This document shows positions 1-7,398 of a DNA stretch of 57,729 bases, in pieces. Positions within the stretch are counted from its first letter, which is position 1. Every line of letters begins with the position of its first letter. Both the position numbers and the translations under genes were made by a program. A model generated the notes under the pieces. It saw only the letters and a list, made by a program, of their open reading frames with translations, did not search any database and was not told the origin of the DNA. Source of the DNA: Rhodoluna sp. (lineage in GTDB: Bacteria; Actinomycetota; Actinomycetes; Actinomycetales; Microbacteriaceae); the NCBI GenBank assembly GCA_030831605.1, contig JAURKU010000015.1, forward strand, positions 1 to 57,729. Direction: 5' to 3'.

Positions 1-1346
1 CGGTATCCAGCTGCTGCAAGAAGCTGGGCTGAGTTGAAATCCTCTGGGAATTGAACTTCATCGATAACTATCTCTGGCGCACCAAGGATCCAGGTTTCTT
101 CTAGCCCAGAATCTGATCGGATTGTATAGCCGGAGTACTTCTTAGCTGAGTCAAAGGGTATCTTTTGAATAATATTTAGAGGTTCTGACTCCTTCAAGGA
201 AGTCCCGATGGCCTTGGCGGTTAGGTTCGCTTCAGGGTCTCGGGAAAAGTGCTCCAATACCTTGGTCCAATCGATATGTAGCTGAACACTTTTATTTAGT
301 TCAGTTATCGATTGAACGGCTAAATCTCCAGTTGTCAATGTGCCCGTTTTATCGAAGCAGATCACGTCTACTCGGGAAAGGGTCTCTACCGCAGGCAATT
401 CTTGAACTAATACTTTTTTATTGGCAAGGCGAATTGCCGCAATTGCAAAGGTGATGCTAGCTAGCAGAACCAAACCTTGCGGCACCATGGAAACAACACT
501 GGCAACTATTGCTACCAAAACTTCATTTGCCCTTGCAGTCGAGACAAAGAGATCCCAACCACCGAAGGCTTGAATTTGGCCGTAGCTGGCTATTGCCGTC
601 ACTGGTAGCAGGAGTATCGAAATTACCAGGATTATCCGATTCAGGGAATTCCTAATCTCAGAGCTGACCAGTGAAAATCTCTTTGCTTCAAGGCTGATCC
701 GTCCGCTGGTGCTATTAGCACCGACTCGGATCGCTCTGACTTTAGCCAGGCCCGATAAAACAATTGATCCAGAGACCAGCTCATCTCCCTGGGATTTATC
801 TACCGGTTCCGATTCTCCAGAGACAAGTGATTCATCCACTGTCAGGTATTCTGCTTCAAGCACTATGGCATCAACCAAAATCTGGTCACCGGCTCTTATT
901 TCAAGAAAGTCATCCAAAACGATATCTGCGCCGGGGATTTCTACTAGTTGCCCCGAACGTTTGACTCGAGCCCCCGAGGCGCTCACAATACTGAGTCGGT
1001 CCAGGGCTCGCTTGGAACGAAGTTCTTGCCCTATGCCGAGGACTAGATTTAACATGGCTGGAATACCAAAGAGGGCATCCCGCCAGTTACCAGTTGATAA
1101 AACCAGCAGAAAAGCTATCGCAATTACCGCGTTAAATAGTGTCAGTGTGTTACTTCTAATGATGTGTGCAGCAGAACGGGACGATGAAAGATTTTGCTGA
1201 TTGCTAAACCCAAGATCAGCTCGGTCTTTGACCTGGGTTGCGTCCAAGCCTGAATCTAGGTAGCTTGACATTTCTAGTGGCGGGAGGAGATTTTCAATGG
1301 AGTTAGCAGCAGGTTGACCACCTGCTTTTCCGCTTTTTACTCCCAT
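1..1346 (-). CDS. Cation-translocating P-type ATPase, CtpE-like (3' end cut off by window edge)
   Basis: The first 448 codons are present; the rest lies beyond base 1. An N-terminal cytoplasmic stretch is followed by a first membrane pair, the actuator domain with the loop LVSGESEPVDKS, a second membrane pair carrying PQGLVLLAS in the transport helix, and the phosphorylation motif DKTGTLT with the acceptor Asp at residue 332. The helix motif and the following VQELPAVE resemble mycobacterial CtpE, a calcium-linked P-type ATPase, more than copper or zinc pumps; no CPC metal motif is seen. The nucleotide-binding domain is cut. The ATG at 1346 is preceded at seven bases by TAACCT, so the message may be leaderless. 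The family is certain; the transported ion is an inference. Confidence 0.88.
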   Translation of the reverse strand, partial: MGVKSGKAGGQPAANSIENLLPPLEMSSYLDSGLDATQVKDRADLGFSNQQNLSSSRSAAHIIRSNTLTLFNAVIAIAFLLVLSTGNWRDALFGIPAMLNLVLGIGQELRSKRALDRLSIVSASGARVKRSGQLVEIPGADIVLDDFLEIRAGDQILVDAIVLEAEYLTVDESLVSGESEPVDKSQGDELVSGSIVLSGLAKVRAIRVGANSTSGRISLEAKRFSLVSSEIRNSLNRIILVISILLLPVTAIASYGQIQAFGGWDLFVSTARANEVLVAIVASVVSMVPQGLVLLASITFAIAAIRLANKKVLVQELPAVETLSRVDVICFDKTGTLTTGDLAVQSITELNKSVQLHIDWTKVLEHFSRDPEANLTAKAIGTSLKESEPLNIIQKIPFDSAKKYSGYTIRSDSGLEETWILGAPEIVIDEVQFPEDFNSAQLLAAAGY

Positions 1347-1391
1347 AACTTCAAGGTTACTTGACTAAGTGAAGCTGACTGAACCTGTTGT

Positions 1392-2189
1392 TTATGAATT
1401 GCTTGCGGCGAAGCCAAATCTTGCTAAAACTGATTCCTCAATAAGCGCAACAATGTTGTAGAGAAGTATCGAGACCAGTGTTATTACCACCACATAGGCC
1501 CAAACTTCATTTGCTTTAGCCCGACCGACTGCCGATACGATTCCGTACCCGATACCGCTTCCGGTGGCTAGCCATTCAACAAGCAAAGCACCGGTTATTG
1601 CTCCTGGGACGGAAATCTTTACCGCGGCGAAGAATGATGGGAGTGATGAGGGAAAAGCGACAGTTCGAAGAATCGTCAGTTTATTTGCCCCATAGACCTT
1701 AGCCAAGTCATACATTGCCGGGGTAACTGATCTAAGGCCGAAAACGATATTTACTAGCGCTGGGAAAAGCACCACGATTGCACCCATCACCGCAACTGTT
1801 AGTTCGGCTCTGCCAAAAATCAAGATAATTATTGGCGCCATGGCGATAAGCGGAACAGAGCGAAGCAGCATGGCAATCGGCATCAGCGCCTGCTCGATGC
1901 CCTTTGAAAGGGTAAACAGAACCGATACCAGCGTGGCAAAGAGCATGCCAAAACCAAAACCAATGCTGGCATCCAGCATGGTTTGGTTTAGAGCCGAAAA
2001 GATTAACGTTCGGTTCTCTGCTGCAGTTTCGGAGTTAAACAAGAAGTTGAAAACATCAATCGGATTTTTTCCGATGTATGGGGTGACATCTAAGGCCCAA
2101 AGGCTAAATAGCCATAGCACTGCAACGACTACCAGGGAGATTAAGGTATTTGAGGTGGTCTTTAGCAATCTCTTGGAAAGAGTATTCAT
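1392..2189 (-). CDS. ABC transporter permease, second subunit of NMT1/THI5-type importer
   Basis: A 265-residue integral membrane protein of the SsuC/TauC/ThiX-type permease family, with an N-terminal helix and about six membrane segments. The cytoplasmic coupling loop near EWLATGSGIGYG is the family EAA-type signature. It is the last gene of the four-gene importer operon. Its ATG overlaps the upstream permease stop by one base (TAATG), which suggests translational coupling. With two different permease genes, the transporter is probably a heterodimer in the membrane. The substrate cannot be read from the permease; the family takes up sulfonates, thiamin precursors, riboflavin, guanidine-type compounds and others. 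Confidence 0.9.
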   Translation of the reverse strand: MNTLSKRLLKTTSNTLISLVVVAVLWLFSLWALDVTPYIGKNPIDVFNFLFNSETAAENRTLIFSALNQTMLDASIGFGFGMLFATLVSVLFTLSKGIEQALMPIAMLLRSVPLIAMAPIIILIFGRAELTVAVMGAIVVLFPALVNIVFGLRSVTPAMYDLAKVYGANKLTILRTVAFPSSLPSFFAAVKISVPGAITGALLVEWLATGSGIGYGIVSAVGRAKANEVWAYVVVITLVSILLYNIVALIEESVLARFGFAASNS

Positions 2190-3001
2190 TAAGCGCCACC
2201 TAGGTTGTCTTTAGACCAAGGGGTAACAATGCGGGCTAGCATGCCAAAGAGTGCGTAGGCCAGACCTGCAATTAGTCCAGATACCAAAGCCAGGCCCCAG
2301 ACTCTGGCTACCTCTAAACTCTGCTGAGCGTTCACTAGAGCCGGACCAAAACCTAGATCTGGCCCACCAACGTATTCGCCCAGAATAGCCCCCAGAAAGG
2401 CTGCTGGGGCTGCAATCCGAAGGGCTGCGAAGATCGATGGGAGAGATGCCAGCAGTTGAACTTTTACTAGTCGCTGCCAAGATCCGCCGCCATAAACAGT
2501 GACTACGTCCAAGCTGGCCTGATCAGCCGATTTCACCCCAGTTAGCGCTCCAACCATGGTGGTGAAAAATACACTCAGCGCTGCTAGCGCAACAGCTGCG
2601 CCAGCTGGTTCGCCTTCTCCCGGGGCACCTAGAACCAATCGAATGATTGGCCCAATTGCGACTATCGGTATGCAGTAGGTAATCACAGCAATCTGAGTTG
2701 CTAGATTTTCTAATTTCGGAACTATAAGCGCGATGGCGGCAAGACCTAGAGCGCTCAGGTTTCCAAAGAGGAATCCGAGTCCAGCCTCAGAAAGTGTGAG
2801 CGTTGCATTTTTCCAGTAAAACTCAAAACCGTCTTCGGCAAACTTAGCTAGCACCTCTACCGGTGTTGGAATTGCACCGGTTCTGGCAATACCGTCATCC
2901 GAACTGCGCGCAAATACTGTTACTGCCGATAACCACCAAATGCCAATTATCGAAAAGGAACCAAGCGTGCCACCAACCCAGCGTGGCCGAGCTCTATTCA
3001 T
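2189..3001 (-). CDS. ABC transporter permease, first subunit of NMT1/THI5-type importer
   Basis: A 270-residue permease of the binding-protein-dependent (BPD_transp_1) family with an N-terminal hydrophobic segment, a periplasm-facing loop and five to six further membrane helices. The coupling loop reads [17 protein letters not shown]. It is paralogous to the next permease in the operon, and the two probably form a heterodimeric channel. The start ATG lies inside the end of the ATPase gene (8-base overlap), and its stop overlaps the following ATG by one base, so the operon is tightly coupled. The substrate is unknown. Confidence 0.9.
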   Translation of the reverse strand: MNRARPRWVGGTLGSFSIIGIWWLSAVTVFARSSDDGIARTGAIPTPVEVLAKFAEDGFEFYWKNATLTLSEAGLGFLFGNLSALGLAAIALIVPKLENLATQIAVITYCIPIVAIGPIIRLVLGAPGEGEPAGAAVALAALSVFFTTMVGALTGVKSADQASLDVVTVYGGGSWQRLVKVQLLASLPSIFAALRIAAPAAFLGAILGEYVGGPDLGFGPALVNAQQSLEVARVWGLALVSGLIAGLAYALFGMLARIVTPWSKDNLGGA

Positions 3002-3818
3002 CGGTAGCGTTCTCTCCGTGCAGACCGAACAGCAACTCCGAAGCTTTATCGTGCAGTGCGTGGAATTCTGGAGTGCGCATCATCTCGAGAGTTCTAGGTC
3101 GAGGCAGGGTAACATCAATGATTTCCTTAATACGACCGGGTCTTGCACTCATTACGGCAACTTGATCACTGAGGAATATCGCCTCGGAGATACCGTGGGT
3201 GACCATTAAAGTAGTGGCGGGTTTTTCAGTCCAAATTCTAAGTAGTTCTAGATTCAGCCTCTGCCTGGTCATATCATCCAGAGCACCGAATGGCTCATCT
3301 AATAAAAGCACCGATGGCTGAACGATAAGTGCTCTGGCTATGGAAACTCGCTGACGCATACCACCGGAGAGTTGAGCAGGTTTGGCATTTTCGAAACCTT
3401 GAAGCCCGACTAAAGAAATTATGTCTTTTAGTGCCTTGTCATCAACTTTTGTGCCGGAGATTTCAAGCGGCAATTTGATATTCGATAGCACGCTTCGCCA
3501 AGGCATCAACGCTGAGTCCTGGAAGGCGATACCTAATTCGTGATTACTTCTAAGTTCTTGGGGATCTTTGCCATCTACCGTTACAAAACCAGATGTTGGT
3601 GTTTCCAACCCGGCCAGGATTCTAAGGATTGTTGACTTACCGCAACCGGATGGACCAAGAAGTGATAGGAAACTTCCCTTATCGCTATGAAGCGAGGCAT
3701 CATCTAGTGCGATTAAGCTATCTTTTCCAATTTTGAAAGTTTTTGAGAGCCGAGAAATGGTAATGCCGCTGCCCAGAGCTGTTGAGCCCTGAGCAGCGGC
3801 ATTAGTGGAACTTGACAC
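2994..3818 (-). CDS. ABC transporter ATP-binding protein of NMT1/THI5-type importer
   Basis: A 274-residue nucleotide-binding subunit of the SsuB/TauB/ThiZ type. Walker [10 protein letters not shown] is at residues 55-63, the Q-loop glutamine at 100, signature LSGGMRQR at 150-157 and Walker B VLLLDEP at 170-176, with the H-loop histidine near 208 in VTHGISEA. All catalytic elements are intact, so it should energise import. It starts with GTG six bases after the binding-protein stop, with an AAGGG about ten bases upstream. It overlaps the next permease gene by eight bases. It is the second gene of the operon. Confidence 0.95.
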   Translation of the reverse strand: MSSSTNAAAQGSTALGSGITISRLSKTFKIGKDSLIALDDASLHSDKGSFLSLLGPSGCGKSTILRILAGLETPTSGFVTVDGKDPQELRSNHELGIAFQDSALMPWRSVLSNIKLPLEISGTKVDDKALKDIISLVGLQGFENAKPAQLSGGMRQRVSIARALIVQPSVLLLDEPFGALDDMTRQRLNLELLRIWTEKPATTLMVTHGISEAIFLSDQVAVMSARPGRIKEIIDVTLPRPRTLEMMRTPEFHALHDKASELLFGLHGENATDE

Positions 3819-3824
3819 GTCGAA

Positions 3825-4868
3825 TTATCCCTTTAGATCTGGGTTTTCTTCGTATACCTCGGCTAGGAGGCTCATGTCGAATAGCTGGTCAGCGGTGATT
3901 GTGTAACCGGCAGACTTTAGAGTAGCCAGGTTAAGGGCAATCATTTCATCGCTGATGGTGAACAAACCGTTTGCCGCAGTTTCCTCAGTCTGAACTAGAA
4001 TCTCGTTCTGAGTCTTTGACTGGTAGTACTCCTTGTCAGCGTTTAGGTTTAGATCCTTACCGTAGGTGTTTAGAGCAAGATCTGCTCCACCATCTGGGTC
4101 AGCAATTGCATCCTTCCAACCGCGAATTGTTGCCTTCAAGAAAGCCTTTAGGGCTTCGCGCTTGGTGTCGATTGATTCCTGGGTAACAACGAAGCTCTCA
4201 GTCACAAACGGAAGACCGTTGTCAGCAAAAAGTAGGTTGGTAACTTCGTAGCCCTGGTCTTCAACAACGAATGACTCGTTGGTGACGTAGGCCAAGAAAC
4301 CATCAACTTCACGGTTTACTAGCGGAGCTGGATCGTACTGAACTGGAACCTTGGTGACCTTAGAAGCATCGATTCCATTTGCCTTTAGCAGGGCATCGAA
4401 TAGCGTCTCGTTTGGACCAGCCTGAACACCAATGCGCTTACCGATTAGGTCATCGATGGTTGCAATGTTTGCACCTTCCTTCAAAGAAAGAATGGTGAAT
4501 GGGTTCTTCTGGTAAGTGGTTCCAATAATCTTTAGCGGAGCATCTTCGTTCAAGATAACTGGCGCAGTTGAAATTGGGTTTGCGATACCGACAAGTGCGT
4601 TACCGGAAAGCACTTCTGCTTCGGTTGCTGCAGGACCTGCGATTAGGTTCACCTTGCTGAAACCAGCTTCGGTGTAGTAACCGTTTTCTACGGCGAAGTA
4701 AGCACCGGAGAACTCGGAGTTTTTGATCCAGGAGAGCTGAATGTTCAACTCACCGTAATCCGCTGCTTCTTCGGCTGGAGCACAACCGGTTAGGGCAAGT
4801 GCTGACAGCGCCAGAGCTGCAGTCAGAGTGGAAATACGACCTCTGAGGCCTTTTGATTTTGAAGACAC
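3825..4868 (-). CDS. ABC transporter substrate-binding lipoprotein, NMT1/THI5-like
   Basis: A 347-residue solute-binding protein. A basic N-terminus and hydrophobic stretch end in the lipobox LTGC, with Cys 29 the predicted lipidation site, so the mature protein is anchored outside the membrane. The body is a two-lobed NMT1/THI5-like domain (SWIKNSEFSGAYFAVENGYY, later GKRIGVQAGPNE). Relatives bind the thiamin pyrimidine HMP, riboflavin, formylaminopyrimidine or other small nitrogen compounds, and the sequence alone does not separate these. It starts at GTG 4868 behind AAAGG, seven bases upstream. It is the first gene of the operon, after a roughly 250-base divergent intergenic region holding a possible riboswitch. 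Confidence 0.9.
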   Translation of the reverse strand: MSSKSKGLRGRISTLTAALALSALALTGCAPAEEAADYGELNIQLSWIKNSEFSGAYFAVENGYYTEAGFSKVNLIAGPAATEAEVLSGNALVGIANPISTAPVILNEDAPLKIIGTTYQKNPFTILSLKEGANIATIDDLIGKRIGVQAGPNETLFDALLKANGIDASKVTKVPVQYDPAPLVNREVDGFLAYVTNESFVVEDQGYEVTNLLFADNGLPFVTESFVVTQESIDTKREALKAFLKATIRGWKDAIADPDGGADLALNTYGKDLNLNADKEYYQSKTQNEILVQTEETAANGLFTISDEMIALNLATLKSAGYTITADQLFDMSLLAEVYEENPDLKG

Positions 4869-5122
4869 TAATTAACCTTTCGAATAGGGATATTCAAGTG
4901 AAATAAAGCAATTACTGATCCGCCATTTATCTGTGGGCTTTTAGTCCCGTTATCCAGCGTTGGCGTAAATAGAGTTTGGCATATGGAAGTTTGCCGACAC
5001 GCCGAAAACTGAAGAAACCCTGAATATTTCTTCGGGATTCGGGCTGATGGCTAAACCGGCTTTGCTGTGGCTAGAATCAACCTAATGCTCGGTTATCTTC
5101 AGATTAGGGGGATAGATATCTG
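4869..5122 (-). promoter_or_regulatory. Divergent leader region with possible ykkC-like RNA upstream of the importer
   Basis: This 254-base gap separates the importer operon (minus) from the cytidylyltransferase-like gene (plus). Read on the minus strand it contains ACGGGACTAAAAGCCCACAGA, here positions 4930-4950 in part, which resembles the conserved 3' segment of ykkC-family (guanidine-I and relatives) RNAs, where GGG and CCC flank an A-rich loop before GA-rich bases. About 75 bases upstream (minus strand) is CAGGGTTTC, weakly like the 5' conserved block. A perfect 7-bp hairpin sits at 5011-5017 / 5027-5033. NMT1-type importers are a known ykkC-associated gene class. The match is partial. 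Confidence 0.3.
5011..5033. repeat. 7-bp perfect inverted repeat in the importer leader
   Basis: GAAGAAA (5011-5017) and TTTCTTC (5027-5033) are perfect inverted repeats around a 9-base loop, in the divergent region between the ABC importer and the cytidylyltransferase-like gene. No T-tract follows on either strand, so it does not look like a terminator. It could be a stem of a leader RNA or an operator. Confidence 0.5.
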
Positions 5123-5704
5123 ATGCCTTTTGAACAAGCCTTACTCACTCTGGCGCAGGCCTTTAGCTTGCTCTTGCCGATCTTGCTGTCTGGACTATTT
5201 TTTATAGCCTGCATGAAAAAGCGCTGGCTGATGGCACTAAATAAGCCGATGGACTTTGGTTTGGAACTGGGTGGAAAACGGCTATTTGGCCCTAATAAGA
5301 ACTGGCGTGGGGCAGTTCTGTATTTGGTCGGGGGAACCGCAATCACCTTGATGCTGCATTACCTCTCATTGACCCAGGGCTGGGTAGCTCCGGTATTCCA
5401 GCAAGATCCTTGGTTAGTGGGGCCACTTTGTTGTGCCGGCTATGTCCTGGGGGAGCTCGTAAACAGCTTCATCAAGCGAAGGCTAGAGATCTTGCCCGGC
5501 TCAAAGGCGAAGACTCAGTTAGGCAGGCTAATCCAAGCTTTCTTTGATAACGCCGATGGTGCTATTGGCTATGGAATTGTTTTGAACCTGGTGTTTAGAC
5601 CAGAAGGTAGTTATTTGTATCTAGCGTTATTGCTTGCCTTTATCGTTCATGCCTCAAGCGATGTTTTGATGAGAAAGCTCTCGCTAAAGCAAAAGAAGAA
5701 ATAG
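5123..5704 (+). CDS. CDP-archaeol synthase (CarS)-like membrane cytidylyltransferase
   Basis: A 193-residue membrane protein with about five hydrophobic segments. It carries the family landmarks of the CarS/DUF46 group: DFGLELGGKRLFGPNKNWRG at 44-63, SFIKRRLEILPG at 115-126 and DNADGAIG at 142-149. Archaeal CarS transfers CMP from CTP to 2,3-di-O-geranylgeranylglyceryl phosphate; bacterial relatives are largely uncharacterised and may activate another lipid phosphate. AGGGGG lies about 11 bases before the ATG. Its 3' end overlaps the convergent kinase-like gene by 21 bases. Together with the genes on the opposite strand it forms a candidate lipid pathway. The family call is good; the substrate is unknown. 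Confidence 0.8.
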   Translation: MPFEQALLTLAQAFSLLLPILLSGLFFIACMKKRWLMALNKPMDFGLELGGKRLFGPNKNWRGAVLYLVGGTAITLMLHYLSLTQGWVAPVFQQDPWLVGPLCCAGYVLGELVNSFIKRRLEILPGSKAKTQLGRLIQAFFDNADGAIGYGIVLNLVFRPEGSYLYLALLLAFIVHASSDVLMRKLSLKQKKK

Positions 5705-6286
5705 TGCCGCGGCGGCTGGCACAGTCAAGTTATCTGAACCCAGCGGGGAAACCCTCTCAACTAATGTCAAGGCTGCGCTAATCAAAAGTGCTAACCAGAT
5801 ATCTGCACTTGAAGTGCTCAGTAAGACAATTAGGGAGACGGCAAAAAACACCAACGATCCACGAAACATTTTTCGCGGTTGTTTATAGAAATTACTGACC
5901 AGCCCGGCAAAGCTATCGGCGAAGGTTAAAACCAGAATGCTTGGCACAAATATCTCTTTATTTCCTGAACAAATAACAAAGCTAATTAATGTGCCAAGGG
6001 GTAAAAATAACTCACCGTAGGTTTTTCTAGTCACCGCATGAATGGCGGTGAGGATTCCAAATCTTTGTGAGATTAGTCCGCCAATTAGGGCAACTACCAC
6101 AAGCGAGAGGAACCAAGGGGAGGGGAGAAGCGAAAAGTTAAGCAATGTGCAAAGCCCAGTTCCAATGTGGGCAATCCTTCTAGTGATCTCTGCCGAAACC
6201 CCAAACTTTCTTCTAGAGAGTTCTAAAAGAGCTAAAAAGGCTATATATAAACCGGCAAGGGCCAGCGCTAACAAAAGTGTTTCCAT
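5684..6286 (-). CDS. Phytol/dolichol kinase-like integral membrane protein
   Basis: A 200-residue protein with six or seven membrane segments. Recognisable elements are RRIAHIGTG at 36-44, GELFLPLGT near residue 91, ADSFAGLVSNFY near residue 123 and a C-terminal GSDNLTVP, the pattern of the SEC59/VTE5 and CDP-diglyceride-synthase-like superfamily. Known members use CTP to phosphorylate phytol, dolichol or farnesol. It is the last gene of the minus-strand cluster and starts directly after the stop of the GNAT-like gene (TAA then ATG). A CTP-dependent polyprenol or isoprenoid alcohol kinase is the natural guess; a cytidylyltransferase is the alternative. Confidence 0.75.
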   Translation of the reverse strand: METLLLALALAGLYIAFLALLELSRRKFGVSAEITRRIAHIGTGLCTLLNFSLLPSPWFLSLVVVALIGGLISQRFGILTAIHAVTRKTYGELFLPLGTLISFVICSGNKEIFVPSILVLTFADSFAGLVSNFYKQPRKMFRGSLVFFAVSLIVLLSTSSADIWLALLISAALTLVERVSPLGSDNLTVPAAAALFLLLL

Positions 6287-6790
6287 TTATCTTTCCCCCA
6301 CAATCGCATAGAGCGGTTTGCTCTTTTGCAACTTATTCCTAATCGCCTTGCCGCTTGCTGCATTTAGTCGCTTAGTTAGAAACTTGCCACGAGATAAAAC
6401 TATCGCGCCAAATAAATTAGTCTGCTTAGCCTGCCAAGCGCTCACCACATACCTAATCAGGGACTTGTCGTAGGTAGCCAGCAGCATCCGCTCTGGCCTA
6501 GCAGCAATTACCTGCATCAGTTCGTTAAACACCGCTGCGCCTCGAAACTCAGGTTTTACATAAACCATGCCAACTTCAGATAGATTTCGGGCAAGCGGTT
6601 CAACGGCTGCCCAGCCGGCAAGTACTTGATCAACAAAGACAACTGCTAAAGCCTGCCGTTGAGCTAAGTCTCTAAGAACAGAAATTGAGCGGGGAGTCAG
6701 CTCAGGTTGGTCTTGGGAAGTATTGAATATTTCCTGTATCAGGGCTGCTTGATCCTGACCAGCAATCTCAAAGGTGGCCCTTACAGCCAT
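6287..6790 (-). CDS. GNAT-fold acetyltransferase-like protein
   Basis: A 167-residue protein. Residues 50-95 have the GNAT look: a strand with AVVFVDQVLAGWAAVEP, then VGMVYVKPEFRGAAVFNELM, in which the segment PEFRGAAV stands where acetyl-CoA binding R/Q-x-x-G-x-G/A is expected, though the glycine pattern is degenerate. The basic C-terminus (KFLTKRLNAASGKAIRNKLQ) is unusual for the family. The start overlaps the 3' end of the CDP-alcohol phosphatidyltransferase gene by ten bases, so the two are co-translated. The role in the lipid-like cluster is unknown; it might acylate a head group or amine. The family call is moderate. Confidence 0.6.
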   Translation of the reverse strand: MAVRATFEIAGQDQAALIQEIFNTSQDQPELTPRSISVLRDLAQRQALAVVFVDQVLAGWAAVEPLARNLSEVGMVYVKPEFRGAAVFNELMQVIAARPERMLLATYDKSLIRYVVSAWQAKQTNLFGAIVLSRGKFLTKRLNAASGKAIRNKLQKSKPLYAIVGER

Positions 6791-7398
6791 AGCAGGCCAC
6801 CGACTCCAATCAAGATAGATACCGGTATCCAGAAAATCAGCACACCAGTTTTACGGGTCCTGATCTGGGACAGTTGTCCGATGGCTAAAAGAGAAAGTAT
6901 CAGAGCAATCAATAAGTCACGGTAAGGCAGGTTTTCGATTGGCAGAATCCGCTCCGCAACATAGATTAGCAACGTAGCAAGTGATAGGTGGCAGGTAATT
7001 ATGCCTCGATAGTAGAGAACTTCACCTTCGTTATAAAAACCTTTGATATTAAATAGTGCTAGTCGCAAAATACCGAAAGCCAAAATTAGAAATCCGACAA
7101 TATAACCAAGTAAATTCGGCAGCAAATATTGCGAGGTGACCAGTGCTGCCAGTAGTGAGTAGTTAATGACATCTGATAGCGAATCTAGTTGTCTACCAAA
7201 ATCACTGGTCTTATTTAGTTTCCTAGCAAGATAACCATCGAGAACATCTAATTGAAAAGCGATAGCTCCAAAGACCACAGTTAATTTCACGTTTTCGGAA
7301 AGCAGGAATCCGATTGCTGTCCAAGAGCTAAGAATGCTAAGCAGGGTGATCAAGCCGGGCCAGCCAATCAGTTTTAGCAGTTCATTGATACGGTTCAC
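6781..7398 (-). CDS. CDP-alcohol phosphatidyltransferase family protein
   Basis: A 205-residue membrane enzyme. It carries the complete catalytic motif D51-x2-D54-G55-x2-A58-R59-x8-G68-x3-D72-x3-D76, which binds the metal and CDP-lipid. About six membrane segments follow. Members displace CMP from a CDP-activated lipid with an alcohol such as serine, inositol phosphate or glycerol phosphate. Start is GTG with a GTGA overlap onto the dikinase stop, so the genes are coupled. Next to a CarS-like cytidylyltransferase this is the expected head-group-adding step. The alcohol acceptor cannot be deduced from the sequence. Confidence 0.88.
   Translation of the reverse strand: MNRINELLKLIGWPGLITLLSILSSWTAIGFLLSENVKLTVVFGAIAFQLDVLDGYLARKLNKTSDFGRQLDSLSDVINYSLLAALVTSQYLLPNLLGYIVGFLILAFGILRLALFNIKGFYNEGEVLYYRGIITCHLSLATLLIYVAERILPIENLPYRDLLIALILSLLAIGQLSQIRTRKTGVLIFWIPVSILIGVGGLLWL

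Noticed and set aside
709-1200. Plus-strand frame opposite the P-type ATPase
   Set aside because: Ser/Thr/Arg-rich shadow of the ATPase coding strand; no family features.
4869-5122. TPP riboswitch before the NMT1/THI5-like importer
   Set aside because: The CUGAGA and ACCUGAUCUGGAUAAUGCCAGCG cores were looked for on both strands; only a short GCTGGATAAC on the minus strand is similar, without the partner segment.
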